Shown: positions 6,455-15,365, counted from the stretch's first letter. The stretch: DNA of 28,105 nt from JAGTRP01 sp035255045 (GCA_035255045.1 DATFAA010000012.1:1-28105), one strand, 5' to 3'. Notes: generated from the letters alone by a model not told the origin. Made by a program: numbers and translations.

Positions 6455-7420
6455 ATGAGCAGCTTAATCGAGCAAGCGGCCAAGCGCTTGGCCCAACTGC
6501 GGCAGGCTGGAGTAGACATCCCCGAGGGCGCTCCGGCGGCTGAGGAGGCGAGCGGTGCAGGCGGGACAGCAGCGCCGGACACGGCCGGAGAACCCACCAT
6601 CCACCGCGCCGCGGCGGAGATCCAGAGCCGGGCGGCGGAGCCCGAATCCCCTGCGCCGGCGAGGGCCGGGGGAGGGCGGTCCAAGCTGGTCGAGCTGGAT
6701 CTGGAAGCCATCGCCGCCACCGGCCTCGTCACCCCCCAGGCCCCGGGATCCCAGATCGCCGAGCAGTATCGGGTGATCAAGCGTCCCCTGCTGGTGAACG
6801 CCCTGGGCAAGGGCGGCGTGCCGCCCATCGAGAACGGCAACCTGATCATGGTCACGAGCGCCCTGCCCAACGAAGGCAAGACCTTCAATGCCGTCAACCT
6901 GGCCATGAGCATCGTGGCCGAGCTCGACTGCACGGTCATGCTGGTGGACGCCGACGTGGCGCGCCCGTCGGTCCTCCAACTGCTGGGACTATCGCCGGAG
7001 CGCGGCCTGCTGGATCTGCTCCAGGACGACACCCTGGACTTCGCCGACGTCCTGCTCCGCACCAACGTGGAGAAGCTCTCCATCCTGCCGAGCGGCACGC
7101 CCCACCCGCGGGCGACGGAGTTGCTGGCCAGCGACGCGATGGTCAAACTGATAAACGACATCGCCAACAAATATCGGGATCGCATCATCATCTTCGACTC
7201 GCCGCCACTCTTGGTGACGACGGAATCCCAGGCCCTGGCGTCCCACATGGGGCAGATCGTCGTCGTGGTCGAAGCCGAGCGTACGCTGCAGAGCGAGGTC
7301 ATGCAGGCCCTGGCCGCCATCGAGTCCTGCCCGGTGAAACATGTCATACTCAATAAGGCTAAAGCCGATTTCAAAAAAGGTTATAGTTATGGATACGGTT
7401 ACGCGTACCGTTACGGATAA
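6455..7420 (+). CDS. Cytoplasmic BY-type tyrosine kinase, XrtA/PEP-CTERM locus type
   Basis: Bacterial tyrosine autokinase that acts with the preceding chain-length protein to control polymerisation and export. The product is 321 aa. The first 75 residues are an Ala/Glu/Pro-rich linker with no membrane segment. The kinase core has Walker A SALPNEGKT (135-143), Walker A' VMLVDAD (161-167) and Walker B IIIFDSPP (244-251). The C-terminus is a Tyr cluster with Tyr at 310, 312, 314, 316, 318 and 320, the expected autophosphorylation site. This is the split Wzc arrangement (CpsC/CpsD-like); the family name from memory is TIGR03018. It starts 9 nt after the chain-length gene. Confidence 0.94.
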   Translation: MSSLIEQAAKRLAQLRQAGVDIPEGAPAAEEASGAGGTAAPDTAGEPTIHRAAAEIQSRAAEPESPAPARAGGGRSKLVELDLEAIAATGLVTPQAPGSQIAEQYRVIKRPLLVNALGKGGVPPIENGNLIMVTSALPNEGKTFNAVNLAMSIVAELDCTVMLVDADVARPSVLQLLGLSPERGLLDLLQDDTLDFADVLLRTNVEKLSILPSGTPHPRATELLASDAMVKLINDIANKYRDRIIIFDSPPLLVTTESQALASHMGQIVVVVEAERTLQSEVMQALAAIESCPVKHVILNKAKADFKKGYSYGYGYAYRYG

Positions 7421-7443
7421 CAACCTTTCTTTCTACAGGCTTT

Positions 7444-9156
7444 ATGATCTTTACCTACGGTCTTCGGTCGCGCCATCAGGATAGAAAAATCGCCGCCGCC
7501 CTCCTTGGCGCGACGGCAATGGGGTTAGCGGGGTCCGCGCAAGCCCAGCTCCAGGCGGAACCCGGACAACCCGGGACGGCCGCCACTACCATGCCGGCCC
7601 AGCCTCCCTTCCTGACCCAGGGCATGTCCCCGATCGGGAGCAATCCCGTGCCGACGGGGGGCGATACGCCAACCGCCGCCAATGCCCCGGCCGACGAGGC
7701 CGCCACCACGCCCCGCCGGGGCTGGACCATTGTGCCGCGCATCACGGTGGGCGAAACCCTCACCGACAACGTCGCTCCCGCCAGCGGCGTCAAGCGCAGC
7801 GACCAGATCACCGAGCTGAGCCCGGGAATCCGCGTCGACGCCGACAGCGCCCGGGTCAAGTTCCACATGGACTATCAACTGCGCCAGCTCCTGTATGCCC
7901 AGGAGACGGGGCGCAAGAATACGCAGAATTATCTCAATGCCTTCGGTACCCTGGAGGCGGTGGACAAGTGGCTGTTCGTCGATGTCAGCGGCGTCGTCGC
8001 CCAACAGGACATTTCTCCCTTCAGCTTCCAGTCCGCCAGCAACGTCAATATCAACCCGAATCGGGTCGAGACCTCCAGCCTGCGGGTTTCGCCCTATGTC
8101 CGCGGCCTGCTGGGCAGCAACGCCGGCTACGAGCTGCGCTACAACCGCGCCGCCACCCGGAGCAGTTCCGCCTTCGTCTCCGACGTGGATACCGAGGAGT
8201 GGAGCGGCACGGTCAAGGGCACGCCGACCCAGACGGCCTTCGGCTGGGCCGTCGAAGCCAACCACCGCACCATCGACTACAGCACCGGCCGCAACAACGA
8301 GGACGACCGCTTCCGCGGCCTGCTGTCCTACCGCATCGTGCCGGAATTCAAGGTATCGGTGAGCGGCGGCCAGGAAACCAACAACTTCGCCAGCGCCAAC
8401 CGGCAGACCCACAACACCCACGGCTACGGCTTCGACTGGCTCCCCTCCGAGCGGACCCAGGTCTCGGCCTTCCGGGAGCGGCGCTTCTTCGGCGACGGCC
8501 ATACGGTCACCATCGGCCATCGCACACCGCTCACCGCCCTCCGGTTCGCCGATGTGCGGGATGTCGCCGTCCTGCCCGGCCGCTTCAACACCGTCGGCTT
8601 CGGCTCCATCCACGACCTGCTGTTCACCCAGCTCACCTCCAGCATCCCCGATCCCACCGAGCGGACCCGGTATGTGGACAGCCTGCTGCAGCAGTTCGGC
8701 ATTCCCCCCGACGTCTTGGTGACCCAGGGCTTCTTCACTTCCCGGGTGTCGGTGCAGCGCCGCCAGGAGCTGTCCTACTCCCTGCAGGGGGCCCGCAACA
8801 TCCTGACCCTGTCGGCGGTGCGGACCCGCCACGAGGCGATCGGCCCCGCGGCGGGCGGCAACGACGTCTTCGTGGGTACGCCCAACATCCGGCAGCGCGG
8901 CTTCAGCATCAATTTCGGCCACCGCCTCACCCCGCTGACCTCCCTCAACGCGGTGGCGTCCCGCCAGCACAGTTCGGGTACGGGGGGAGTCACCAACCTG
9001 TCCAGCGACCTCAAGTCCCTGCACATCGCCGTCTCCACCCAGCTCGGCCCCCGCACCTCGGCATCCCTGGGGGCCCGCCGCACCCTGTTCGACAGCAACA
9101 CCGTGACGTCCTACAGCGAAAACGCGCTGATCGGGACCTTCACCGCTCACTTCTGA
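7444..9156 (+). CDS. Outer-membrane beta-barrel protein, PEP-CTERM system-associated (TIGR03016-like)
   Basis: The 570-aa product has a signal peptide ending AQA|Q around residue 34 and then a low-complexity Pro/Ala/Thr/Gly region to about residue 95. The rest shows alternating polar/apolar short strands and ends in Phe (GTFTAHF), typical of outer-membrane barrels. Repeated motifs such as TLTDN, YRIVPEFKVSVSGG and SRVSVQRRQELSYSL fit beta-strands. It resembles the family of PEP-CTERM system-associated outer-membrane proteins always found beside the exporter and kinase (TIGR03016, from memory). Its exact role is not established; a secretin-like or glycan-translocating pore is plausible. The gene starts 23 nt after the kinase with a poor ribosome site, and a strong hairpin follows 6 nt after the stop. 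Confidence 0.88.
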   Translation: MIFTYGLRSRHQDRKIAAALLGATAMGLAGSAQAQLQAEPGQPGTAATTMPAQPPFLTQGMSPIGSNPVPTGGDTPTAANAPADEAATTPRRGWTIVPRITVGETLTDNVAPASGVKRSDQITELSPGIRVDADSARVKFHMDYQLRQLLYAQETGRKNTQNYLNAFGTLEAVDKWLFVDVSGVVAQQDISPFSFQSASNVNINPNRVETSSLRVSPYVRGLLGSNAGYELRYNRAATRSSSAFVSDVDTEEWSGTVKGTPTQTAFGWAVEANHRTIDYSTGRNNEDDRFRGLLSYRIVPEFKVSVSGGQETNNFASANRQTHNTHGYGFDWLPSERTQVSAFRERRFFGDGHTVTIGHRTPLTALRFADVRDVAVLPGRFNTVGFGSIHDLLFTQLTSSIPDPTERTRYVDSLLQQFGIPPDVLVTQGFFTSRVSVQRRQELSYSLQGARNILTLSAVRTRHEAIGPAAGGNDVFVGTPNIRQRGFSINFGHRLTPLTSLNAVASRQHSSGTGGVTNLSSDLKSLHIAVSTQLGPRTSASLGARRTLFDSNTVTSYSENALIGTFTAHF

Positions 9157-9162
9157 GCCCTC

Positions 9163-9190
9163 GCCGGCGGGCCCGACACGGCCCGCCGGC
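9163..9190 (+). terminator. Perfect 11-bp GC-rich hairpin after the outer-membrane protein gene
   Basis: GCCGGCGGGCC (9163-9173) pairs completely with GGCCCGCCGGC (9180-9190) around a 6-nt loop. It begins 6 nt after the stop codon at 9156, but no T-run follows, so it may act as a Rho-assisted terminator, a pause, or a 3'-end stabiliser that separates the export genes from the next block. From 9191 to 9421 I see no gene and no promoter I would defend. Confidence 0.5.
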
Positions 9191-9421
9191 ACCCCCTCCC
9201 TGAGTTTCAGTCCCCTTGCACGCTAGCCAGCGTTCGCGGCTGCGCGTCCCTGGCGTGGACCGCGGCCAGGCGGTGTATTTCCGCCATTCCGACTGCGGTT
9301 TTTCCTCCCTGTCATCCCTGATTGCATACCCTGGATTTGCCGGCGTTCACGTATATGCCCCCGGTGGACCGAAGCGTACTTTATGCGCTCACTCCACAGC
9401 GGGGAAGATTCCTAGGACGCC

Positions 9422-10528
9422 ATGTACGAAGCCTTCTATGGTTTGACCAGCAAGCCCTTTCAGCTGAACCCCGACCCCTCTTTCTATTTCGGCAGCAAGC
9501 AGCATCGCCGGGCCACCGCCTATCTGGAATACGGCATGCATCAGAACGAGGGCTTCATCGTCATCACGGGGGAGGTGGGGGCCGGTAAGACCACGGTGGT
9601 ACGGGGCCTCCTGGATAGCCTGGACCGCAGCAAGGTGGTGGCTGCCCATCTGGTCAGCACCCAGCTGGATGCCGACGACACCCTGCGTCTGGTGAGCGCC
9701 GCCTTCGGCATACGCACCAAGGATGTCTCCAAGTCCGACCTGTTGATGGCGCTGGAGGCCTTCCTGGTGAGCGTCACCGGCCAGGGCAAGCGCTGCCTCC
9801 TGATTGTCGACGAGGCCCAGAACCTCACTCCCCGGGCGGTGGAGGAGTTGCGCATGCTGTCCAATTTCCAGTTCAGCAACCACGCCCTGCTGCAGAGCTT
9901 CCTCGTGGGCCAGCCGGAATTCCGCCAGATCATGCAGAGCCCCCACATGCAGCAGTTGCGGCAGCGGGTCATCGCCTCGTGCCATATCGGGCCGCTGTCC
10001 ATGGAGGAAACCCAGGGCTACATCGAGCACCGCCTCAAGTGCGCCGGCTCGCGGGGCAATCCGGAATTCGAGCCGGCCGCCTACGAGGCCATCTTCAAGG
10101 CCAGCGGCGGCATCCCCCGCCGCATCAACGCCGTCTGCGACCGTCTCCTGCTCATGGGCTTCCTCGAGGGCAAGACCAGCTTTTCGGGGGAAGACGCCGA
10201 GGCGGTGGCCCGGGAAATCTACGAGGAAACCCAGGCGCCGGCCGGCAAGCGGGGGGAAGGCTCCGCCGCCGAGGCCGTCGCCATCCCGCCGGTGGAGGGC
10301 AGCGTGGACGAGGGCGACTGGTCGGGTCCGGGAGTAGGCGAGGAGACCATGCAGGATCCCGCCCAGGTGGTCGCCACCCTCAATGCCAAGCACGTGGGCG
10401 AACGGCTCCTGCGCCTGGAGCGCAGCCTGCTCCGCCTGGAACATATCAACTCGGTCACCCTGGGGCTGCTGCGGCAGCTATTCACCGACGTCCGGAAACA
10501 ATCCCTGGTCAAGGACAATCCCCTGTGA
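9422..10528 (+). CDS. ExeA/GspA-like AAA ATPase of the XrtA/PEP-CTERM locus
   Basis: A 368-aa putative secretion or assembly ATPase. The start MYEAFYGLTSKPFQLNPDP is the hallmark N-terminus of ExeA-like ATPases. Walker A GEVGAGKT lies at residues 50-57 and Walker B LLIVDEAQ around Asp130-Glu131, followed by a sensor/arginine region (PRRINAVCDRLLL). The last 60 residues form a charged helical tail. There is no membrane segment, unlike GspA, so it should be cytosolic or peripheral. The family name from memory is TIGR03015. A TAGGA ribosome site lies 4 nt before the ATG. The gene starts a new block after a 265-nt gap, and its stop overlaps the GTG start of wecB. Confidence 0.93.
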   Translation: MYEAFYGLTSKPFQLNPDPSFYFGSKQHRRATAYLEYGMHQNEGFIVITGEVGAGKTTVVRGLLDSLDRSKVVAAHLVSTQLDADDTLRLVSAAFGIRTKDVSKSDLLMALEAFLVSVTGQGKRCLLIVDEAQNLTPRAVEELRMLSNFQFSNHALLQSFLVGQPEFRQIMQSPHMQQLRQRVIASCHIGPLSMEETQGYIEHRLKCAGSRGNPEFEPAAYEAIFKASGGIPRRINAVCDRLLLMGFLEGKTSFSGEDAEAVAREIYEETQAPAGKRGEGSAAEAVAIPPVEGSVDEGDWSGPGVGEETMQDPAQVVATLNAKHVGERLLRLERSLLRLEHINSVTLGLLRQLFTDVRKQSLVKDNPL

Positions 10529-11685
10529 TCCGCGAACAATGGCCTGGGGCCCTCGGCCCCGTGGCGTGCGTCGTCGGCGCCCGCCCGAATTTCATGAAGA
10601 TGGCCCCCATACTGCGGGCCTTCGCCGGAAATCTGCCGACTCTCCTCGTCCATACCGGCCAGCACTACGACAAGGACATGAACGACCGGCTGTTCGAGGA
10701 CCTGGGGCTGCCCCGGCCGGACATCAACCTGGAGGTGGGGTCGGGGACCCACGCCGTCCAGACCGCCGAGGTCATGCGCCGTTTCGAGCCGGTGGTGGAT
10801 GAGCGCCGGCCGAGCGCCGTGCTGGTGGTGGGGGACGTCAATTCCACCCTGGCCTGCGCCCTGGTGGCGGTGAAGAAGGGCGTGCCCGTGGTCCATGTGG
10901 AAGCGGGCCTGCGCAGCTACGACCGGAGCATGCCTGAGGAGATCAACCGGGTCCTCACCGACCAGCTGGCGGACCTCCTCTACACCACCGAGCGCAGCGC
11001 CGCCGACAACCTCGGGCGGGAGGGAATCCCGCCGGAACGCATCCGCTTCGTCGGCAATGTGATGATCGATTCCCTCCTCAGCAACCGCTCCCAGGCCCGG
11101 GTGCCCCGGGACATCCTGGCGGCGGCCGGCGCCGACCCCGCGCTGGCGGAAGCCGGTTCCGGCTACGGCCTGGTGACCCTGCACCGGCCGTCCAACGTGG
11201 ACCAGGCCGAGACCCTGGAGCCCCTGCTGGGCGTCCTGCGGGAAGCGTCCGACCGGCTGCCCCTGGTCTTCGCCCTGCACCCGCGGACCCGGGCCAATAT
11301 CCAGCGCTTCGGCCTGGGGACGCTGGTGGACAGCCGGCGCTTGATCCTGCTGCCGCCCCAGGGCTATCTGGAAATGCTGGGGCTGATGGCCGGCGCCACC
11401 CTGGTGCTGACCGACTCCGGCGGCCTGCAGGAGGAGACCACCGCCCTCGGCGTGCCCTGCCTGACCCTGCGGGAAAACACCGAGCGACCCATCACCGTGG
11501 ACCACGGCACCAACACCCTGGTCGGCCGGGACCGGGGCGCCATCCTGGCGGGAGTGGACGACATCCTGAAATCTGGCGGCAAGCGGGGCAGGGTACCGGA
11601 GCTGTGGGACGGCCACGCCGCCGAGCGCATCGCCGCCGACCTGGCAGCCTGGCTGCTCGGCCGCCACGCAAGGGTCAATGGATGA
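10525..11685 (+). CDS. wecB: UDP-N-acetylglucosamine 2-epimerase (non-hydrolysing)
   Basis: Interconverts UDP-GlcNAc and UDP-ManNAc in the cytoplasm, supplying a ManNAc-type precursor for the polymer. The 386-aa length fits the family. Family signatures are VVGARPNFMKMAP (about 16-28), TGQHYDKDMND, VVGDVNST with Asp104, HVEAGLRS with Glu126, MPEEINR (136-142), TLHRPSNV with His220, and LTDSGGLQEE. The start is GTG at 10525 in a GTGA overlap with the ATPase stop; an AAGGA lies about 10 nt upstream. No WecC-type gene is adjacent. The nearest dehydrogenase (23080) looks AlgD-like, so the fate of UDP-ManNAc here is uncertain. Confidence 0.95.
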   Translation: MIREQWPGALGPVACVVGARPNFMKMAPILRAFAGNLPTLLVHTGQHYDKDMNDRLFEDLGLPRPDINLEVGSGTHAVQTAEVMRRFEPVVDERRPSAVLVVGDVNSTLACALVAVKKGVPVVHVEAGLRSYDRSMPEEINRVLTDQLADLLYTTERSAADNLGREGIPPERIRFVGNVMIDSLLSNRSQARVPRDILAAAGADPALAEAGSGYGLVTLHRPSNVDQAETLEPLLGVLREASDRLPLVFALHPRTRANIQRFGLGTLVDSRRLILLPPQGYLEMLGLMAGATLVLTDSGGLQEETTALGVPCLTLRENTERPITVDHGTNTLVGRDRGAILAGVDDILKSGGKRGRVPELWDGHAAERIAADLAAWLLGRHARVNG

Positions 11686-12557
11686 CGGGGCCGGACATGG
11701 ACACGGGGCGGATGACCAATGCGCTCACCGTGGATGTCGAGGACTACTTCCAGGTCGCCGCCTTCGCCCCCTACATCTCCCGGTCGGAATGGCCGGAGCG
11801 GGAGTGCCGGGTCGAGGCCAATATGGACCGCATCCTGCACATGCTGGACGAGCGGGACATCAAGGCGACCTTCTTCACCCTCGGCTGGATCGCCGAGCGC
11901 TACCCCCAGGTGGTGCGGCGCATCGTGGACAACGGCCACGAGCTGGCGAGCCACGGTTACGGCCACGAGCGGGCCAGCCACCAGACCCGGGACGCCTTCT
12001 ACTCCGACATCCAACTGGCCAAGCTGCTGCTGGAGGATATTGCCGGCGACGAGGTGAAGGGCTACCGGGCCCCCAGCTTCTCCATCGGCAAGGGCAACCT
12101 GTGGGCCTTCGACTGCCTGGAGCAGGCCGGCTACCGCTACAGCTCCAGCGTCTATCCCATCCTCCACGACCACTACGGCATGCCGGATGCTCCCCGCTTC
12201 CCGCACCGGGTGAGCAACCTCCTGGAATTGCCGGTCACCACCCTGCGCCTGGCCAACCGCAACTGGCCGGCCAGCGGCGGCGGCTACTTCCGCCTCCTGC
12301 CCTATGCCCTGTCCCGCTGGATGATGCGGCAGGTGAACGAGCAGGAGGGCATGCCGGCCATCTTCTATTTCCACCCCTGGGAGATCGACGTCCACCAGCC
12401 CCGCATCCCCGGCATCAACGCCGGGGCCCGCTTCCGCCACTACGTGAACATCGACCAGATGGAAAGCCGCCTGCGGCGCCTCCTGGCCGATTTCGACTGG
12501 GGCCGGATGGACAGGATATTTCTGGACCATGCTGACCATCAATCGACTAACACCTGA
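11682..12557 (+). CDS. Polysaccharide deacetylase, PEP-CTERM locus subfamily (NodB fold plus DUF3473-like C-terminus)
   Basis: Probably removes N-acetyl groups from HexNAc residues of the polymer or its precursor. The product is 291 aa. The NodB-type metal and catalytic motifs are visible: TVDVEDYF with Asp18, SHGYGH with His91 and His95, and YRAPSFS from residue 128. The C-terminal part (ATLRLANRNWPASGGGYFRL region, then FYFHPWEID) matches the family found in exosortase-A loci (TIGR03006, from memory). No signal peptide is seen, so it should act in the cytoplasm, unlike many PgaB-type enzymes. The ATG at 11682 overlaps the wecB stop (ATGA); ATGs at 11697 and 11712 are alternative starts. Confidence 0.92.
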   Translation: MTGPDMDTGRMTNALTVDVEDYFQVAAFAPYISRSEWPERECRVEANMDRILHMLDERDIKATFFTLGWIAERYPQVVRRIVDNGHELASHGYGHERASHQTRDAFYSDIQLAKLLLEDIAGDEVKGYRAPSFSIGKGNLWAFDCLEQAGYRYSSSVYPILHDHYGMPDAPRFPHRVSNLLELPVTTLRLANRNWPASGGGYFRLLPYALSRWMMRQVNEQEGMPAIFYFHPWEIDVHQPRIPGINAGARFRHYVNIDQMESRLRRLLADFDWGRMDRIFLDHADHQSTNT

Positions 12558-13566
12558 AGACAACGCCACCGCGGCCCGCTGGGACCGCTTCGTCATGACA
12601 TGCGCCGCTGCCAGCTTCTTCCACCGGGCCGGCTGGCAGCGGATCATCGGCGAGGTCTACGGCCATCGCACCCATTACCTCTACGCCGAGGACGGGGGCG
12701 ACATCCAGGGGGTGCTGCCCCTGGCCCATGTGGACAGCTTCCTGTTCGGCAATGCCCTGGTGTCGCTGCCCTTCGCCGTCTACGGCGGGGTGGCCGCCAG
12801 TACGCCGGAGGCCGCCGACCGCCTGGAGCACGAGGCCCGCAACCTCGCCCAGCGCCTCGGGGTGGAGCATCTGGAACTGCGCAATGTCAGCCAGCGCCAC
12901 CCGGACTGGCCGACCCAGGATCTCTACGTCACCTTCCGCAAGGCCATCCTGCCCGACGAGGAGGCCAATCTCCTGGCCATTCCGCGCAAGCAGCGGGCCA
13001 TGGTCCGCAAGGGCATCAACAACGGCCTCACGAGCGAAATCGGCCGGGACGCCGAGCGCTTCTTCGCCCTTTATGCAGACAACGTCCATCGCCACGGCAC
13101 CCCGGCCATGCCCAAGCGCTACTTCGAGGCGCTGCTGCGGGAATTCGGCCCGGATGCCGAGATCCTCACCGTCGTCGCCCCGGACGGCAGGCCGCTGAGC
13201 GGCGTCCTCAGCTTCTACTTCCGGGATGAGGTGCTGCCTTACTACGCCGGCGACGTCGAGGCGGCCAGGGAGCTGGCCGCCAACGACTTCAAGTACTGGG
13301 AACTGATGCGCCGGGCGTGCGCCCGGGGCCTGAAGACCTTCGACTACGGTCGCAGCAAGCGGGATACCGGCTCCTATGCCTTCAAGAAGAACTGGGGGTT
13401 CGAGCCCCAGCCCCTCCATTACGAATACTGCCTCTACCGGCGGGACGCCATTCCCCAGAACAACCCGGCCAACGGCAAGTACCGCCTGTTCATCGACGCC
13501 TGGCGGCGCCTGCCCCTGGCGCTGGCCAACCGGCTGGGGCCCTATATCGTCCGCAACCTGGGCTGA
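12529..13566 (+). CDS. FemAB-like acyl/aminoacyltransferase, PEP-CTERM locus subfamily
   Basis: A 345-aa protein of the FemAB/GNAT fold, whose best-known members add amino acids from aminoacyl-tRNA to peptidoglycan precursors. The relevant features are a GNAT-like N-half (SFFHRAGWQRIIGEVYGH) and the conserved C-half with DFKYWELMRRACARGLKTFD, YGRSKRDTGSYAFKKNWGF and HYEYCLY. The family is associated with exosortase-A loci (TIGR03019, from memory), where its substrate is unknown. It could modify amino sugars exposed by the neighbouring deacetylase. The start overlaps the deacetylase gene by 29 nt, indicating translational coupling. It ends block B; a 230-nt gap follows. Confidence 0.92.
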   Translation: MLTINRLTPEDNATAARWDRFVMTCAAASFFHRAGWQRIIGEVYGHRTHYLYAEDGGDIQGVLPLAHVDSFLFGNALVSLPFAVYGGVAASTPEAADRLEHEARNLAQRLGVEHLELRNVSQRHPDWPTQDLYVTFRKAILPDEEANLLAIPRKQRAMVRKGINNGLTSEIGRDAERFFALYADNVHRHGTPAMPKRYFEALLREFGPDAEILTVVAPDGRPLSGVLSFYFRDEVLPYYAGDVEAARELAANDFKYWELMRRACARGLKTFDYGRSKRDTGSYAFKKNWGFEPQPLHYEYCLYRRDAIPQNNPANGKYRLFIDAWRRLPLALANRLGPYIVRNLG

Positions 13567-13638
13567 GGCCCTCCCAATCCGGATTTTTTCACCTCCCAGA
13601 AAGCCGTCCGCAGGCCAGTACGGAACCCGGAGATAACC

Positions 13639-13713
13639 ATGGAATCAGGCTTTCCCCGCCATTTTTACCTACCACCAGAATGCCGGTCTTGACCCATAGG
13701 CGCTATTGGGGTC
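13639..13713 (+). promoter_or_regulatory. Possible leader of xrtA: mini-ORF followed by hairpin
   Basis: The 230-nt gap 13567-13796 contains no normal gene. A 17-codon ORF (13639-13692) starts with ATGG after a CGGAG ribosome-like site. Its stop overlaps the base of an imperfect hairpin at 13691-13713 (GACCCATAG / CTATTGGGGTC with bulges, GCG loop). I found no clear -35/-10 pair. This may be the regulatory leader of the exosortase block; the mini-ORF could equally be chance. Confidence 0.25.
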
Positions 13714-13796
13714 GGGGCGTACGTTACACCTCCTGCAACTCACGTTCCCTATCCAGTGTGGATACAGCCCCTGGCGGCCCGAACCGAGCGAACCCG

Positions 13797-15365
13797 ATGA
13801 CAGCGATTTACGACCGCGGTATAGCCGAGCAGGCCCTTCCCGGCTCCTGGAAAATGCCCCTTCTCCTGACCACGCTGGTTCTCGGGTGGATCCTTCTTGC
13901 CTATTGGCGGACGGTAGCCGCCATGGTCGGCACCTGGGAGCGCTCCGAAACCTTCGCCCACGGCTTCGTCGTGGTCCCCATCGTCCTCTGGCTGGTCTGG
14001 CGGCAGCGCCTGGACCTGGTCTGGGACATGCCATCCCCCAGCCGGACGGCGGCGTGGGCCCTGCTGCCGGTGGGGCTGGTCTGGCTGGCGGGCAGCCTGG
14101 CGGCCGCCAACGCCGTCATGCAGCTGGCCCTGGTCGGCCTTCTGGTGCTGGCCGTGCCCGCCCTGCTGGGCTGGGAAGTGACCCGCAAGCTCGCCTTCCC
14201 CCTGGGCTTCCTGGTCTTCGCGGTGCCCGTCGGGGAATTCCTCATCCCCCAGCTCATGGACTGGACGGCCCGCTTCACCGTCCTCGGCCTGCGCTTCTCC
14301 GGCGTGCCGGTCTACCAGGACGGGCTCGACTTCGTCATTCCCACCGGCACCTGGTCGGTGGTGGAAGCCTGCAGCGGCATCCGCTACCTCATCGCCTCCC
14401 TCATGGTGGGCACCCTCTACGCCTACCTGAACTACCGTTCCCCCCGGCGCCGCCTGGCCTTCGTGGCGGTCTCGGCGGTGGTGCCGGTGGTGGCCAACTG
14501 GATGCGCGCCTACCTAATCGTCATGATCGGCCACCTCTCCGGCAACCGCCTGGCCACCGGGGTGGACCACCTGATCTACGGCTGGCTGTTCTTCGGCGTG
14601 GTGGTGGCGGTCATTTTCGTGATCGGTTCCCGCTGGGCCGAGGCCGGCGACGGCGAATCCGGGCCGGCGGCCGCCGCCCGGCCGGGGAGGAGGGGCGGCC
14701 CCACGCCGGGCTGGGGGACAGCCGGGCTGGTGGCCCTGGTGGCGACCTTGCCGGTGCTGGCGATGGCAGGCATCGAGCGGGCCAATCTCGCCGCTCCACC
14801 GGTCATGGACAAGGACCTGGAGGAATTCGCGGCCAGCGGCTGGCGGCCGGTGCCGGAGGAAGAGACGGAGCTGCGGCCCGCCTTCCGGGAAGCCCCGGAG
14901 TCGTGGCACCGGACCTTCGAGAAGGACGGTCGCCGGGTGGGCCTCTATATCGGCTACTACCGTAACCAGGGTCCCGACCACAAGCTGGCCGGCACCTCCG
15001 GCGGCCTGCTGCGGGCCGACGACCGCCACTGGACGTGGACGGACCGGGGCCTGCGGCAGGCTGGAACCGGCGGCGAGCGGCTGGCGGCCAACCGGGCCGA
15101 GCTGCGGCCCCGGGCGGGACAGGTTTCGACGCAACCCCTGGTGGCCTGGCAATGGTACTGGGCGGGGGGAGCCATGACGGCGAGCGCCCAACGGGCCCGG
15201 GCCAGGGTTGCCTGGTCCAGGCTTCTGGGGCGCGGCGACGACTCGGCGGTCATCGTTGTGTATGGGCCCAGCACGCCGGAAGGCGAGGCGGCCCTGGCGG
15301 CCTTCAGCCAGTCGGCGGGGGCGGCCATCACCCATCTTCTCAACGCAACGAGGAATCGGCGATGA
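13797..15365 (+). CDS. xrtA: Exosortase A (XrtA/EpsH) fused to a C-terminal EpsI domain
   Basis: Inner-membrane transpeptidase-like enzyme thought to cleave and anchor PEP-CTERM proteins during export. The product is 522 aa. The N-terminal part (about 1-290) has roughly eight hydrophobic helices and the exosortase catalytic set: Cys192 in VVEACSGIRYL, Arg237 in VANWMRAYLIV and His258 in GVDHLIYGW. A cytoplasmic-type linker rich in Gly/Arg (about 283-305) and another helix (TAGLVALVATLPVLAMAG) lead to a soluble EpsI-like domain (about 330-522) with YIGYYRNQGPDHKL and QPLVAWQWYWAGG. This two-domain form is the exosortase A type (TIGR03109 plus EpsI, from memory). The ATG at 13797 is chosen as the first one upstream of helix 1; the ribosome site is weak. 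The ATGA overlap couples it to the next gene. Confidence 0.95.
   Translation: MTAIYDRGIAEQALPGSWKMPLLLTTLVLGWILLAYWRTVAAMVGTWERSETFAHGFVVVPIVLWLVWRQRLDLVWDMPSPSRTAAWALLPVGLVWLAGSLAAANAVMQLALVGLLVLAVPALLGWEVTRKLAFPLGFLVFAVPVGEFLIPQLMDWTARFTVLGLRFSGVPVYQDGLDFVIPTGTWSVVEACSGIRYLIASLMVGTLYAYLNYRSPRRRLAFVAVSAVVPVVANWMRAYLIVMIGHLSGNRLATGVDHLIYGWLFFGVVVAVIFVIGSRWAEAGDGESGPAAAARPGRRGGPTPGWGTAGLVALVATLPVLAMAGIERANLAAPPVMDKDLEEFAASGWRPVPEEETELRPAFREAPESWHRTFEKDGRRVGLYIGYYRNQGPDHKLAGTSGGLLRADDRHWTWTDRGLRQAGTGGERLAANRAELRPRAGQVSTQPLVAWQWYWAGGAMTASAQRARARVAWSRLLGRGDDSAVIVVYGPSTPEGEAALAAFSQSAGAAITHLLNATRNRR

Noticed and set aside
13317..13796. Upstream in-frame extension of exosortase A
   Set aside because: It overlaps the FemAB-like gene and lacks exosortase features. 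The first helix follows the ATG at 13797.
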